NCBI GenBank assembly: GCA_033032175.1
Contig: CM065313.1
Coordinates: 17,895,327-17,959,326 of the forward strand
Source of the DNA: Saturnia japonica
Taxonomy: Eukaryota; Arthropoda; Insecta; Lepidoptera; Saturniidae
DNA: 64,000 bases
Direction: 5' to 3'
The notes below the pieces were generated by a model. It saw nothing but the letters and a program-made list of their open reading frames with translations, was not told where the DNA came from and searched no databases. Of the stretch, positions 1 through 12,400 are shown piece after piece. A program made the position numbers and the translations under genes. Within the stretch, counting starts at the first letter, position 1. The number at the start of each line of letters is the position of its first letter.

Positions 1-705
1 CAAATTAAATTCTCTACAACTTTGATCCAGTAACTTTTTGTCGTAGAACTATAAATAAAAAAGTTATAAGCGAAAATGTTCAGAAATTCGAGAAAAAAAA
101 TTATTTTTTTCGATATAACTTTTTTTTATAATTTTACGAAAAAATCATGTCAGACCATTTTTGTAGATCGTTTTTCGAGGAACAACTTTTATATGCAACA
201 TTTTTTCAAGTCAATAGTTAAAGTTTTACAGCGCTCCGAAGTGAGTACTATTTTTCAGTACTCTCAACTATATATACATATATTATACGTGTGTACTAAT
301 GTGTCATCAATTATTGTTATTTTTTCTCATTATAATTTTTTTTAATTATTATTAACAATTAATTATTAATATAATTATAATAATAATAATTAACATAATT
401 AATAATTAATTATTGACTCTTTTGTACTCCATTACAGAATTTTACAATTGTTGATTTTTAAATAATTTTTAATCTGATGGCCGTTACCGAGAATACTGAT
501 CAGGTAGAAAATACTCAAGTGACCATTAGGGAACAAAAAAAAACATCTTCCTGCTATTATTATTATTATTTCTAACCTCTCTTATTGTTCTTATTATTAT
601 TCTAATTTTTTTTCTCGAATATCTGAACATTTTTGCTTATAACTTTTTAATTTATAGTTCTACGACAAAAAGTTACTGAATCAAAGTTGTAGAGAATTTA
701 ATTTG
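1..705. repeat. Element with ~103-bp inverted arms, cut by the window start
   Basis: Bases 1-103 and 603-705 are reverse complements with about four differences, so the stretch is a large inverted repeat around an AT-rich core. The first base of the window pairs with base 705, and related sequence may continue to the left. The core has homopolymer runs and TTA/ATT repeats. No coding region is convincing. A palindromic or foldback DNA transposon, or a long terminal inverted repeat, fits; the class cannot be told from the sequence alone. Confidence 0.75.
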
Positions 706-1249
706 CAACAAAAAATGTTAAAAATTTTTTTTATCAGATAAATAGTTTAAGAGATATATCGTAAAAACAATTTCAACCCCTATTTTCAAGATGGCGGCCG
801 TGGGACAATCGTGGCGACCCCACAAACTTGGTTTTAGCTTTACATTGACCCCCCCTACACATCAAAAAAATTAAATTGCGTCCTCTAAAAAACGCAACCC
901 CAAATGTAACTTTTCAATGGACTATATATGTTTATATAATCATGCGATAAAATATTCCATGCATATGTGTATGAAAATTTATTACAAGAATATACATAAA
1001 ATACTCAATACCTCTAAGTACGATACTCAAATAGCTAATTACATAAATTTCCAGTTTTATAAATTTTTATGCATTTTATTAATTTTAACATATTACCTAC
1101 AGGAATTAATGTAATTATTTTATTTAATAAATACATATCTATATGAATAAGTCTGTAGTTGTGTCTGTACATTTTTTTTCATCATATTTCCCGCTATGCT
1201 TACTATATGGACGATAGTAGTGATCACGAATATGCTATTAAATATATTT
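706..1249. other. AT-rich flank, no gene seen
   Basis: The stretch from about 700 to 905 (including ATGGCGGCCGTGGGACAATC near 790) looks like the end of the element on its left or an adjoining repeat. The rest is AT-rich with no coding region I can support. Confidence 0.4.
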
Positions 1250-1688
1250 TGTCTGTCAGTTTGTTTTTATGTCCGTATTAAATCAACATAATATTTAACT
1301 CAACAACGGCTATACCGATTCTCAAGAAAAGTTGTACACGGGATGCCTATGTCATTGGTCAATTTGATAAGCTATAAAGATTGGCAAAAATATTTCAAAA
1401 ATTGTAAAAAAATAAACAAAATTAAATTTGTATTAATTCCTCAATCGTTTTTGATAAAATCCCGTAGACGGGATGCATAAATGATTTTATAATTGATAGG
1501 CTGTAAGAATCGTCAACAATAATATCAGAAATATGTAAAAAAAACTTTATAATCAATCAATTTTGATGAAAATTGTACACGGAAAGTCATCGCATTATAT
1601 GAATTTTCAATAATATGAATGAAAACAAAATCAAGGGTGATTATAATTACTGCGTAACGAACGTGTGTAGCCGCAGGCACACCGCTGG
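1250..1688 (+). mobile_element. Helitron-like non-autonomous element, 3' end at 1688
   Basis: The 3' end reads CGCAGGCACACCGCTGGT, a close variant of the CGGGCACACCGCTAGT end seen in other copies in this window. Inside are three imperfect repeats of about 115 bp, each holding a GTACACGGGATGCC-like core (near 1335, 1465 and 1570). No coding capacity is visible. The 5' end is uncertain. The Helitron class is inferred from end sequences typical of lepidopteran Helitrons. Confidence 0.5.
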
Positions 1689-2080
1689 TCTATACAATTA
1701 ATAAAATTTAAGTGTCTATTTGTAATGTCAAAATAACAGCTTTTTACTAAATAAAACCCATTTTTAGAATTTTTATCTGTCTATTTGTTCCGGGTAATCT
1801 CCGAAATGGTTGGACCGATTTTGACGGGACTTTTACTGGTTGATAGGGAGTAACTTAGGCTACTTTTATTTTAGAAAAAGTAAAGAGATATATCAAATTA
1901 ATGTACAAAATAATTGTAGACATTAAAAAGATCTATAAAAAACTCATCGAGAGTATATATCTATCTACTAAGGAACACCCACAATAAGCATTTTTGTCTT
2001 TAAAATAACCGGGAGCGGGGGAGCAAGATTCAAGCGGGCATTCCGTAGTCAACGTGAGCGAAGCCACAGACACAGCTAGT
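1689..2080 (+). mobile_element. Helitron-like non-autonomous element (family A, full length)
   Basis: It starts TCTATACAATTAATAAAATT and ends GACACAGCTAGT. It abuts the 3' end of the preceding element exactly, so the two lie head to tail. The same family, with the markers CCGGGTAATCTCCGAAA and ACCGGGAGCGGGG, occurs at 9.7-10.1, 12.2-12.5, 13.1-13.5, 14.3-14.7, 20.2 and 30.5-31.0 kb. There is no coding region. TC at the 5' end and CTAG at the 3' end suit a rolling-circle element. Confidence 0.65.
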
Positions 2081-3240
2081 ATATAATAAATTTAAAATCT
2101 TTATTCAATTTAGGTCCTAAGAAGGCACTTATGAATGTAAAAACATTGCCACCGGATCGAATAATTTTCTAAGTTATGTATTTTTAAGTTTGCTTTGTTA
2201 TAGTTTCGCATTGTTTGACTTAGTACTTAATGTTTAGCGGAAAAGCAATTATAATACACATTAATAAGCAATTGATACCTACAACGGCAGTGAATTAAGG
2301 GACCGGTTTAATTTAATTATTTTTTATTACGAACGGCGCCGACGAACGTCATGTAACGCAACACACCGATGAGTTGGCATGACATTTGCACGTCCTTACT
2401 CTTGTGGATTCATTGACATCGTATTAGCTAAATATTTACTTAAAAAGTTAATCCCATATCGCATGGGATCGACAAGTTCTTATTGAAAGTAAACGATATT
2501 CTGAGTAAACAGTGAAGATAATTAAAAATAGGTTACATATATTTAAAATAACACGTAAAATGACATTCTAAATTGATAATTATTTTACGTTTTAATAATC
2601 AAATTTAAGTCGGCCACTTACGCTGCGGTCTACCGAAAAGGTTACTTGTATAGGTGTGCCTGCGCATATAAACCGGATCGTGCATTGGAATAGACCTGTG
2701 CAGTTTTTTGAACCTGCTTAGGCGACTGGTGTAAAATCGACAATGAATTGTTCTGAGAGACACCGTACGGTGAACCTGTATGTGTGTACGTGGTCATACA
2801 CGCTACGAACTGTGGTCGATCAGCACAGGCACACCTGCACAGGTAAACCTATTCGGCAGACTGTAATTTTATCTTTTACAGAAACAATAGAACTAGCAAA
2901 TCCGGCCACGAGTTACTGTGCCACTTTGTGCAAACTTTACAGGATCTGCCTCTCGGGTGATATTAAAATTGTCTGAAAATTTCATCAAAATTACTTCAGC
3001 CGTTTTTGAGACCTTAAGGAACATACATACAAACATCGATATTGATATATAAGAAGAAGAAAGAAGAAACCTACAGTCCAAACTGAACGAAGTTTTCACT
3101 TTGACACTTGAGAACTAACACAGTACATGAATTAAGATTTTGGTAGCATTTGCACAATATTATACGGCGATAGGTGTATTTGTATGCACTTACTTATCTA
3201 CCACATTAAGTTTTTTTTTTTTCAAGGAAAATAAAAAGTC
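2081..3240. other. Repeat-rich intergenic DNA downstream of gene 1
   Basis: No gene can be supported. The 2590-3075 part is less AT-rich and ends in a repeat-like tail, with CCGTTTTTGAGACCTTAAGG and then GAAGAA-type purine repeats near 3055. Short open frames here have no family resemblance. Confidence 0.4.
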
Positions 3241-3256
3241 TTAATACTCGTTTAAT

Positions 3257-3262
3257 TTTATT
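3257..3262 (-). promoter_or_regulatory. Candidate poly(A) signal of gene 1
   Basis: AATAAA on the minus strand, about 165 bases past the gene 1 stop codon. It is the first good signal downstream of the stop in this AT-rich 3' flank. Confidence 0.4.
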
Positions 3263-3423
3263 TACAAACAAAAGATAATAATAATTTAAATTACATATGT
3301 AAAAGTATAAAAACTGCAGTCTCATCAATCTCAAAAAATCTTCAATCGCATAATATAGAATCAAATAACACCCCGATAAAACTTGAACGATTTTCGCACA
3401 ATTTTTTACATTTCATAATATCT

Positions 3424-6400
3424 TCATCGCCTGTCGTTAATTCTGTAATGACATGAGCAACAAATCGGTAGCTCTGTCTTGATCTTCTCAGTTCCATTGT
3501 TACCGTCGGAAACGAGGAATTCCCAAACGCTGTACTTCTGTTTGCACATCGTCACTACGTCTGGCATCGAGCCGAGGAATTTGAAGCACGAACCTTCGAC
3601 TTCTCTGTAATAATAAAACATTTAAAATTATTTCAACATTATATGCGACTTATGATACATCCCTGTGGTACTCCACATTGAATGTAGCATTGTTAGGATA
3701 TTCCACCAATAGGTTGGTTATAAAACTGTTGTAGATACTTGTTACTTGTTGTAAAATAAGTGAAAGTGTAAATAGTGTAAATGTAAAGCGGGTCAAAGAA
3801 CCATGAAATGGAGATAGAAGGGCAAGGCTGTGTTCGACTGGATCGCGACTACTACATGAATATGGCGAAAAGCCTGTCATAGTTATTCGTATATTCACGT
3901 CGCGTTTCGGGATCTGTAGATGAATATCCAAATTCTAATCACGCTGGCCGATATGACAGCTGCGACTGTCGGTAGAAATGATCTCTCAGCGGTCGCCACT
4001 AGTTTTAGATTTTATTGTGCTTATTATAAAGTATAATTTTGGTATTCTGCCGTACAGTCATTAGAAGTAGAATAGAAGGATTTAATGTAATTACTAATCC
4101 TATAAAAGATATTTTTACTTGATTGATAGATTTTATAATACGAGATATCGGTAGAATCGTCTTAATTGTGGGAGTGTCATAGACTATATAATATGATATA
4201 ACATAACTAATATATAATATATTATATAACTATATAATATATAAGTACGACATCTATGAATCAAATAAAAAGAAAAAATATACTGTAGTCAAGTGTTTTT
4301 GTTGCTGTCGGATTTTTTGTTTCCTTATTAATTTTTTTTAATAATTTAATTTCATATCTTTTATCAACGATCGCCGTAGTTTTTGGACCGTACCGCACAT
4401 TCAGTTAGCCGAGCTAGTATTAAAAAAATACTATAAAAATTAGGGTACTCACTTGCAAGTCTCGAGGCGGACTTTTTGAATGTAATTCTCTTCAGGTGCT
4501 TGAATTACAGTTTTCCACTCGCCTCGTCTGCTTCGTACTTTATAGAGCGGCTCATACTACGAAATAAAATATAATGATTAGATTTTTATCTGTAGGAGAT
4601 GTAGGTAGAAGAGAGGTCATATTAACAAACAACGGATTAAATTTACCATCATTATAAATTATAATAAATGTATAGAGTGTAAATAATTGATTGATAAAGC
4701 TTTTTAAAAACTTGCTTTTATTTAATATAACAGTTATGTACATTTTTCCTCAAAAAACCCTTTCATTTGATACCCATATCATGGGAGTGCAAAAAATATA
4801 ACATGTCTGCCATCTTTGGGAGTCCGCCATATTTAGATTTAAAATGACGTCATTTGCTAACCATGCATTGTCATCCAAACTAAATGTGTTTGCAAAATTT
4901 CAGTTCAATCGGTTGTGGGTAACTGTTTTAAAATTTAGTTGCAAATTTGACCCATATTTTCAAGGCAATTTAAATAAAAGCTTGTAAAAATAAACGCACA
5001 AATACATTTCATTGCCAGCGAACACGGAAATATCTTTAAATAAGTCAATTTTTTATGTAGATAATAATGTTTTTATTAACATTAATTATTTACTTGTATG
5101 ATAGTTACAATCAAAATTACAAAGTGCGTTAAGGAAAATCAGCATGGCCTTGTAGATGCTTCTGTTGATAATATGTATATGTACTTATATAAAAGTATAA
5201 TGTGCGCTAAAGTTGTGCGGAATTTTATATTAATAATTGTTCAAAAACATAAGTAGGTACGGTACAGTCCTGTATTTAGTAATTATTATAAGGTATTAAA
5301 AATAAAATCGTTTTAGACGCATTTCCCTGCGCCTAGCAACAAACGTCGGAATTTTTTGAAGTTCTCTATCCCATATCGCATTTAGTTTTTTTAATTTATT
5401 TTATACTAGCACCCCGCCCTGGCTTCGCATGCGTACAATTTACAAAGTGGTATATTTTATGTTTTAAAAAAAGGCTGATTTGGAGTTTATTGCTTTAATA
5501 TTGATAGTTTATAACTGCCTTATTGTGGTAGTCCTAAACGCGACTGCTATGCACGAGGTCCTAGGTTCGATTCCCAGGTCGAGCAAAGTACTATTGGGTT
5601 TTCTATGTAATTCTCAGTAGCAGCTCGGAGTTTGGCTTTGTGCCCGATTAATGGCAATAAGCTCGCCCCCTATTACATAGGACCTCAAACATACCCAGCG
5701 GACTGTGGGTGTACACCTCTGCCTAACACTTCAAGGATACAGGCGTGATGGTATGCCATGTAACTTCTAAGTTAGCTCGCGTTGCACAATTTATCGTAGG
5801 TTTTTTTAAGGTAGGATTCTTTGGTCGCGAATAATTTTGAATTCGTGATATCTTCTACAGTACCTTTTCAAGAGAAAAGTGTAATACACAATCTTAATGT
5901 ATATTAAATGCCCAAGTTAAATAAAGTAATAGGTTTGAACTAATATTTTACTTTATAGTAGAAAATTACTCTTACCGTAACTTCTGTTTGACAGTCGTCC
6001 ACTAGGTCTGGATCACCTTGTCGGTTACCAAAAGTTTCGATAATAAGTGTTGGTTGCGAAACTACTTTCTGAAAAACAAAAGATTGAATGATTATGGCGT
6101 CAACTAAAACTCGTTTAATTAAGTATTCTTCCAGCATTATTACTTCTCTTACAATATACTTTTATAATAAAATAATTAGAAAGATTTTTTAGCTATTAAT
6201 TTAAATTTAAGATTACAAGGTTTTTCCGCTTTATGGCAAACTTGTTAACCCTAAGTCATCATTTGGAGTAATTGTGAAATACTGGATCCGTCCATGCATT
6301 CGCTCGAAAGACGATCACTGCTTTGCATAAGCGGATTTCTACAACCTTCACCAGGTCATCAGTCTATCTTGTGGCAGGTGGTTGCCACTCGAGAACTCTA

Positions 6401-9400
6401 CGAGCATACGCTGCTCTTCCCACTCAACTCAAGCCTAGCAATTCTTAAGAATATTTAGGTGACTTCACGCTCATGAACTTTGGTCGAGGTGGTACTGAAT
6501 CTTCTTATATATGATTCGATCACGCAATGAAACTTTGAGTAGGTATAGTGCTTGTGATACAACATTTAGATACATCATTAGAGATTATCACCGTCTCATT
6601 TTATCTCGTGGGTGCCGAAAAAGGCTATTAAGGATTACATGAAAGAATGGCAGCAGTATGCTTTGAGTATATTTTCACGACCGACTTGCTATCATCAACC
6701 TATCTGCCAAGCTAATGATTATAGCAAATTGCCTCCCAACTATGAAAGTACAAAAATAGTAATCTATTTTAAATTGGACATATCATATTATATTTATTTC
6801 CTACGGAGAAAAATGCTTAATGATAACATATATATGTAAAATGGACAGTGTACACTTACCGTTCCTTTAAACATTGCATTGAATCGCTCTTGGGGATAAT
6901 CTGGTGGTTTGACTGTACAGTAATTTTTGTTTTTGCACTCTTCTGGGATATCATCGCTGGTAGATCCGTATCTACTGCTTACATCATTGATAGGCCCCGG
7001 GAATTTAATGGGAATGTATTCTTCTTCTGGAAGTAGAATATACAATTATATTTGCCTCTCGATCAAAGTCCTTTTACCAGGTTCAATTAGATACTAATAT
7101 TAATAAAATAATAATTATTATTATAATTATTTACAATGGTTTTGTATGTAATAGTATATTTTGATAATTTTTAATATTAGTAATAGGAAGGTAGAAGATT
7201 GATAGAAACACAACAAGCTAAATAAAATATAAAATAAAACATAATGATTTTTTTTAACTTAACTGAAATGATTATTTTGTCCCTAAATAAAATTCAATAG
7301 GATGCAAAAATCAATTATTCTACAAGTTTTTTTTTTAATTTTGGTAAAAAATAAGTTGCGTTCATACATGTCTTTAAAGAAATTTGGCGCAGAGTACGCA
7401 GACTATAAGGTAATTCACAATAAATGCTCAGGTTTCAAGGAAAAATAAAACTATTCTCACATGTAGTTACACCCGTATTTTACTAACCATTGAATAAGCA
7501 ATATATAATAACTAAGGAAATTATTACCTATAGAAATAACGTGTTTAATTCACAACTATTAAAATACTGTCTATGTAATACGCAGAATTAATTCTGAGAT
7601 ATTACATCATAAAAATATGTGTGAATCATACATAGCCTGGAAAAGTATAACTGTAAAATAATCTACCTACTATAAAGGTCAAGAGAATGTTTGTTCAACT
7701 CAGTAATCTATGGAGCTACCGGTCAAATTTTATAGCCTATTTATTAAGGACGGCTATAGACCACATAACTTCACGCTACGATCCTAGGAGCGGAGCAGTA
7801 ACGTTGAACGTCAAGCAATATGGCTAACCGTAGATAATTACGGGAAATAAAAACATAGGTTGGCGAAGTGGACAAATGGTAAAATAAATTTTAAACTTGT
7901 GAAATCGTGGGACACAGCTGATACTTAAAATAGTACCTACTACCCGGAAAATAATGCATGTAATTCCCGAGAAGTATTGACAGCGACACATTTTTATTCG
8001 GTTATTATAGAGTACACGTCCGTAGAACTATTTCCTAGAATTCTTTGACGCATTTTTTCTTTATACTGGGGGGTTTAATAGGAAAATTAATTACCTTTTG
8101 TCGTATCTGCTCCATTTGTTACATGGACGCCACAGAAAATCGCCTGTGGACAATAGATTTTGTTAGTCGTAGTGTAAATTTAAATAATCAAAAAATATTA
8201 AGAAACTTTTTCATTAGGGCTCGTGAAGACGGCGCCGCCGACGCGCCGCCGCGTGTTGGCTATATCACTGTACCTTTTTATAATACATTGCTAGACACGA
8301 AAATTATTCGTGGAGGAATAATGAACATGTTGAGTTTAACTATAAAAAAGTTAGTGTTTGAATATAATAGGTATATTTAATAACTTGTGAATGTTTTGAT
8401 ATTCATCCGAAAATAATCACAAAACTGACACTCATCTTTTCGTAGATCTTTATAAAATGTATCTAACCCACCATGTTGTTTTCTTTGCGTCAAATTAGGA
8501 TGAACCCCATAAGCGTCTATTTGACTTCTTATTTATATTCAGCCATTTATTTAGATATAGTATGCAAACACTACCTCGTTTTTAGTTAAATTCATCATAT
8601 TCATTATGCCTACAGGTATGATGTTCGTGGCTAGCATTGTATTACTAAAAATGTACAGTGATATGGCAAACAAAGCGGCAGTGGAGCGGCGGCGGCGCGT
8701 CCACTGTGCCATCTACACAAGCCCTAAGGAATGCTATCTGTCGATGCTAATAAAAATATCAATGGTTCCTATGTAGTTATAAGACCAAAGTGCAAAATCA
8801 TAATTTCACAGGAAAGGTTATCAAATAACATTTTGACCATTAGACATATAATTAATTAATTATACTGATATTCCATAAAAAAGACGAAACGATGAAATTG
8901 TTAGTATGGCCCGTATACATAGGTCCCAACGATATTCAAGGTAAATCCGTTTAACTAACATGACAGCTTTTAGTTTACATTCTATGTGAGAAATAATCAC
9001 ACGAGTCAACTAGTAAATTAAATACAATGATCTATTAAAACGCAAGTTTGAAACCATTAATATACTTCACGAGACAATTAAACCAACTTCAGTGATTTTG
9101 AAGAGTTCCCTTATGTATATTCGAATTTTAAAGTCAAATTCCAATGAAATTAAAAGACGTTTGTCCACCCTTAGGTATCCCCAATCCAACAAAGAAAGAA
9201 TCATCTAAATCGGTTCATAAACGAAGAAGTTACGGCTGAACATCCATTAAAAAAAAAAATCGAATTGAATAACCATACATATTATTATTATTAATAATAA
9301 TAATAATAATTGTCTTTTGTTGAAGTCGGGTTATAAAGAACATTGATATATCGTATTATTGTTGGATTTAAAGACAATGGAGTATATTAGGAAGTATGTA

Positions 9401-12400
9401 TTTATGTTACGTACGCATACATAATAAATATCAAATATACTGGAAGGTATTAGTAGCAAATTAATCGTTTTATATTATAAAAATCTTTTTGTTATTGATA
9501 ATCTTCTAGTAAATACATTTTAGCTAACTTACAATATAAATCACGATAACGCATATCTAAGGGTATTTCTTGTACGTAATTTCAACCAATCGTTCGTAAG
9601 CAGAGTGGCGCAGTGGGAGAGTTCTGGGCCCGTGACCCAGAAGGTCTGTGGATTGAAACCACGCTCTGCTATGGTTGTTTTTTGACTAGATTGCCGTTGA
9701 TCGAGCATACGCGCGAATCTTTCTACCCCCGCTCCCGGTTATTTTAAAGACAAAAATGTGGGTGTACCTTAGTAGATAGATAATACATTCATTTAATCTA
9801 TCTATTATGGTTTATTAAGCGGAAGCCATTTAAGCACCCGAATTAATTAATCATGACCAATTTTTATTAATTTGAGCGGATCCTTAATTCTTTTTCTTAA
9901 ATGAAAGTAGCCTAAGTTACTCCTTATAATATCAGCTATCTACCAGTGAAAGTCCCGTCAACATCGGTCCAACAGTTTCGAAGATTACCAGGAACAAACA
10001 AATAGACAGACACAATTTTAAAATTTGGTTTCTTGTTATAGGTACCGCATATTTTATGCATTTAGTATAAACCTGTTAATTTGACATTACAAACATACAC
10101 TTCAATATTATTAATCGTATAGATTATTTTATTCAATCTTTTCATATATTTTTTTCATCGTTATAGGTTTAGCGTTGTGGCCACAAACTCACCTGATCTT
10201 AAGTGACGATATGGGCCAAGATGGTAGTACGCTAAGCCTAGTGGAAGATTGGCTCTCAAATGCAGCTGCCGGAACACACCTATTGGTATTTGGCGACAGA
10301 TTTTCAACTTGAGAGTGGTGGCGGTGGTTGTGGGGTTTAGAAAATGCCTTATCACCATGCTATGGGTTCATTACGATGTTATCCATCACCGAAAGCTCAG
10401 GCTAATTGCAAGGATTCGAACTCACGTCGATCGACGCGGAGTCCGTACACGTACCAACTGAGTCATCATTGCTTCAAGTAATAGTAACTTTACTAAGATA
10501 AGTTTAATAATAATATCAATAAATGTTGTACGGCGCCGGGGTTTCAAACATGCAAAAAATATGCAAATTAGAATCGGCTTATACAAGCATTCAGTGGCAT
10601 GCTATTTATTATAATAATATATTCTTAGTAACAATAAGTAAGTTTATGGTTTTTTTCTTTTACGTTCTTGAGGAGTTCCCCTATACTTTTTCTGTATACA
10701 TACATAAGTTACTTAGTAGTGCTTGTTAAGAATGCATGACAGGCTTCTGATCGCTATGTTAGATTATGCTGCTATGAATAAAAATATTATACTATATTTT
10801 AGATTGTGTATTTTTATTTACCGGTTATATTTTGAAACTTGATTCAAAGACAAATTTTTTGGTTTGAACAGACTAGACGTTGGAATGTATAATGAGATAT
10901 TATAAGGCGACACAAACATTGATAAGTTGGCTAGTGTGATTAAATATTAATAAACTAGCGGTGTGCCCGCGGCTCCGCACGCGTTTGTTACGTAGTAATT
11001 AATTTTTATCTCGTTTTTTTTTACTCATATTATTGACAATTGTGTATAATGACATTGTCACAGTTCATTGACATACTTTTGTATGACTAATATTTAATTA
11101 CCTCTACGTAATTTCTTTATAAACAGTTTCATGAAATTATCCATTATTGCAAGAAATTTATCAATTGCTCTATATTTTAATTTTATTATTGTGGTTTATT
11201 ATAAATTTATATTATTCATATTTCATTGTTCTGCACTAATTGCATTAATAATACAAGCCAAGACTTTTATAAGTTATTTGTATTTATATACTTTTTAATC
11301 TATGTGTCAATAGATGGCGGCATCCGTAATGTTTTCTTTAAAAATAAGTTTATTTAAGTTTATTAGATATCAGTATGACTTATTTCTAAGTTAGTATATA
11401 TACTATTATTCTGTGGATTGGATACTGAGATTATTGTCGTATCCAACTCGGACAGAAATATTGAATTACTGTAACTCTGCTAAACTAATAAACATATTCT
11501 ATGTAAGTTCACTTTTGCTGTTTTTATAATCCGTTGTTAATAATATAATCTGTTTTAATAATTCCGGCATGTAGCACCGACATAAACTCCATAGATTATT
11601 TAAGTTTATCTTAAAGTAAAAAAGTAAAAAAAAACTTTATTAAACTTCCTAAATTCTAACTTGTCTAAGTTTTTGGGAAAATACATTAAAATATTAGGGT
11701 GCATCATTTGATATTGTAAAATAACATGTCCGTGAAAGTAATCGCAAAAAGAAACTGAGCGAATACTTGCACATATTCCGAATGCATTTCGCAGTGTTCA
11801 CGCATTACGCTGTTATTGCGATTTCTAAATGTCATTTTAAACCGTGCTCGAATATTTTTACCTTAACAAGTGATTTTCACTTCGCTTAAAATAGACAAGT
11901 TGTATCATTTTTAACAGAATTCAAAAAAAGAGGTCTTCAATTTGAATGTATATATTTTTTATGGATGTCCAGGCATAACTTCTTTGTTTATGAAACGATT
12001 TGGATGTTTTTTTTTGTTGGAAAGGGGATATACTTCAAGAGTAGTCCCATTTTAATTTCATTGGCATTGGAATGTTCATTTTTAAAGTATTACAATTTTT
12101 ATAAGGGACACCTTTGTGTGCTTTCGTCAAGTGGATTCTCCTGAATTTTTGTAGGTTTTTCTAATATCTACAATTATGTGTACTTAGTACATCAATTTGA
12201 TATAATATCTCTTACGGTTTACTCAGCGTTAGCCATTTAAGCACCCCGAATTGGTTCACCGTGACCAGTTTTTTTTAATTTGCATGGGTTCCTAAATCTT
12301 TATCTAAGATAATAGTAGCCTTAGTTATTCCTTAAGATCATCTATCTCTCAGTGAAAGTCCCGACATAATCGGACCAACCATTTTGGTGATTTTAAAAAC

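Noticed and set aside
3650..3931. Open frame of 93 codons in gene 1 intron 5
   Set aside because: It lies within the intron next to the last exon and shares the repeat noted above; no domain.
8045..8380. Open frame of 111 codons as a membrane protein gene
   Set aside because: It runs through the left arm of a foldback whose right arm carries the same sequence reversed; no domain.
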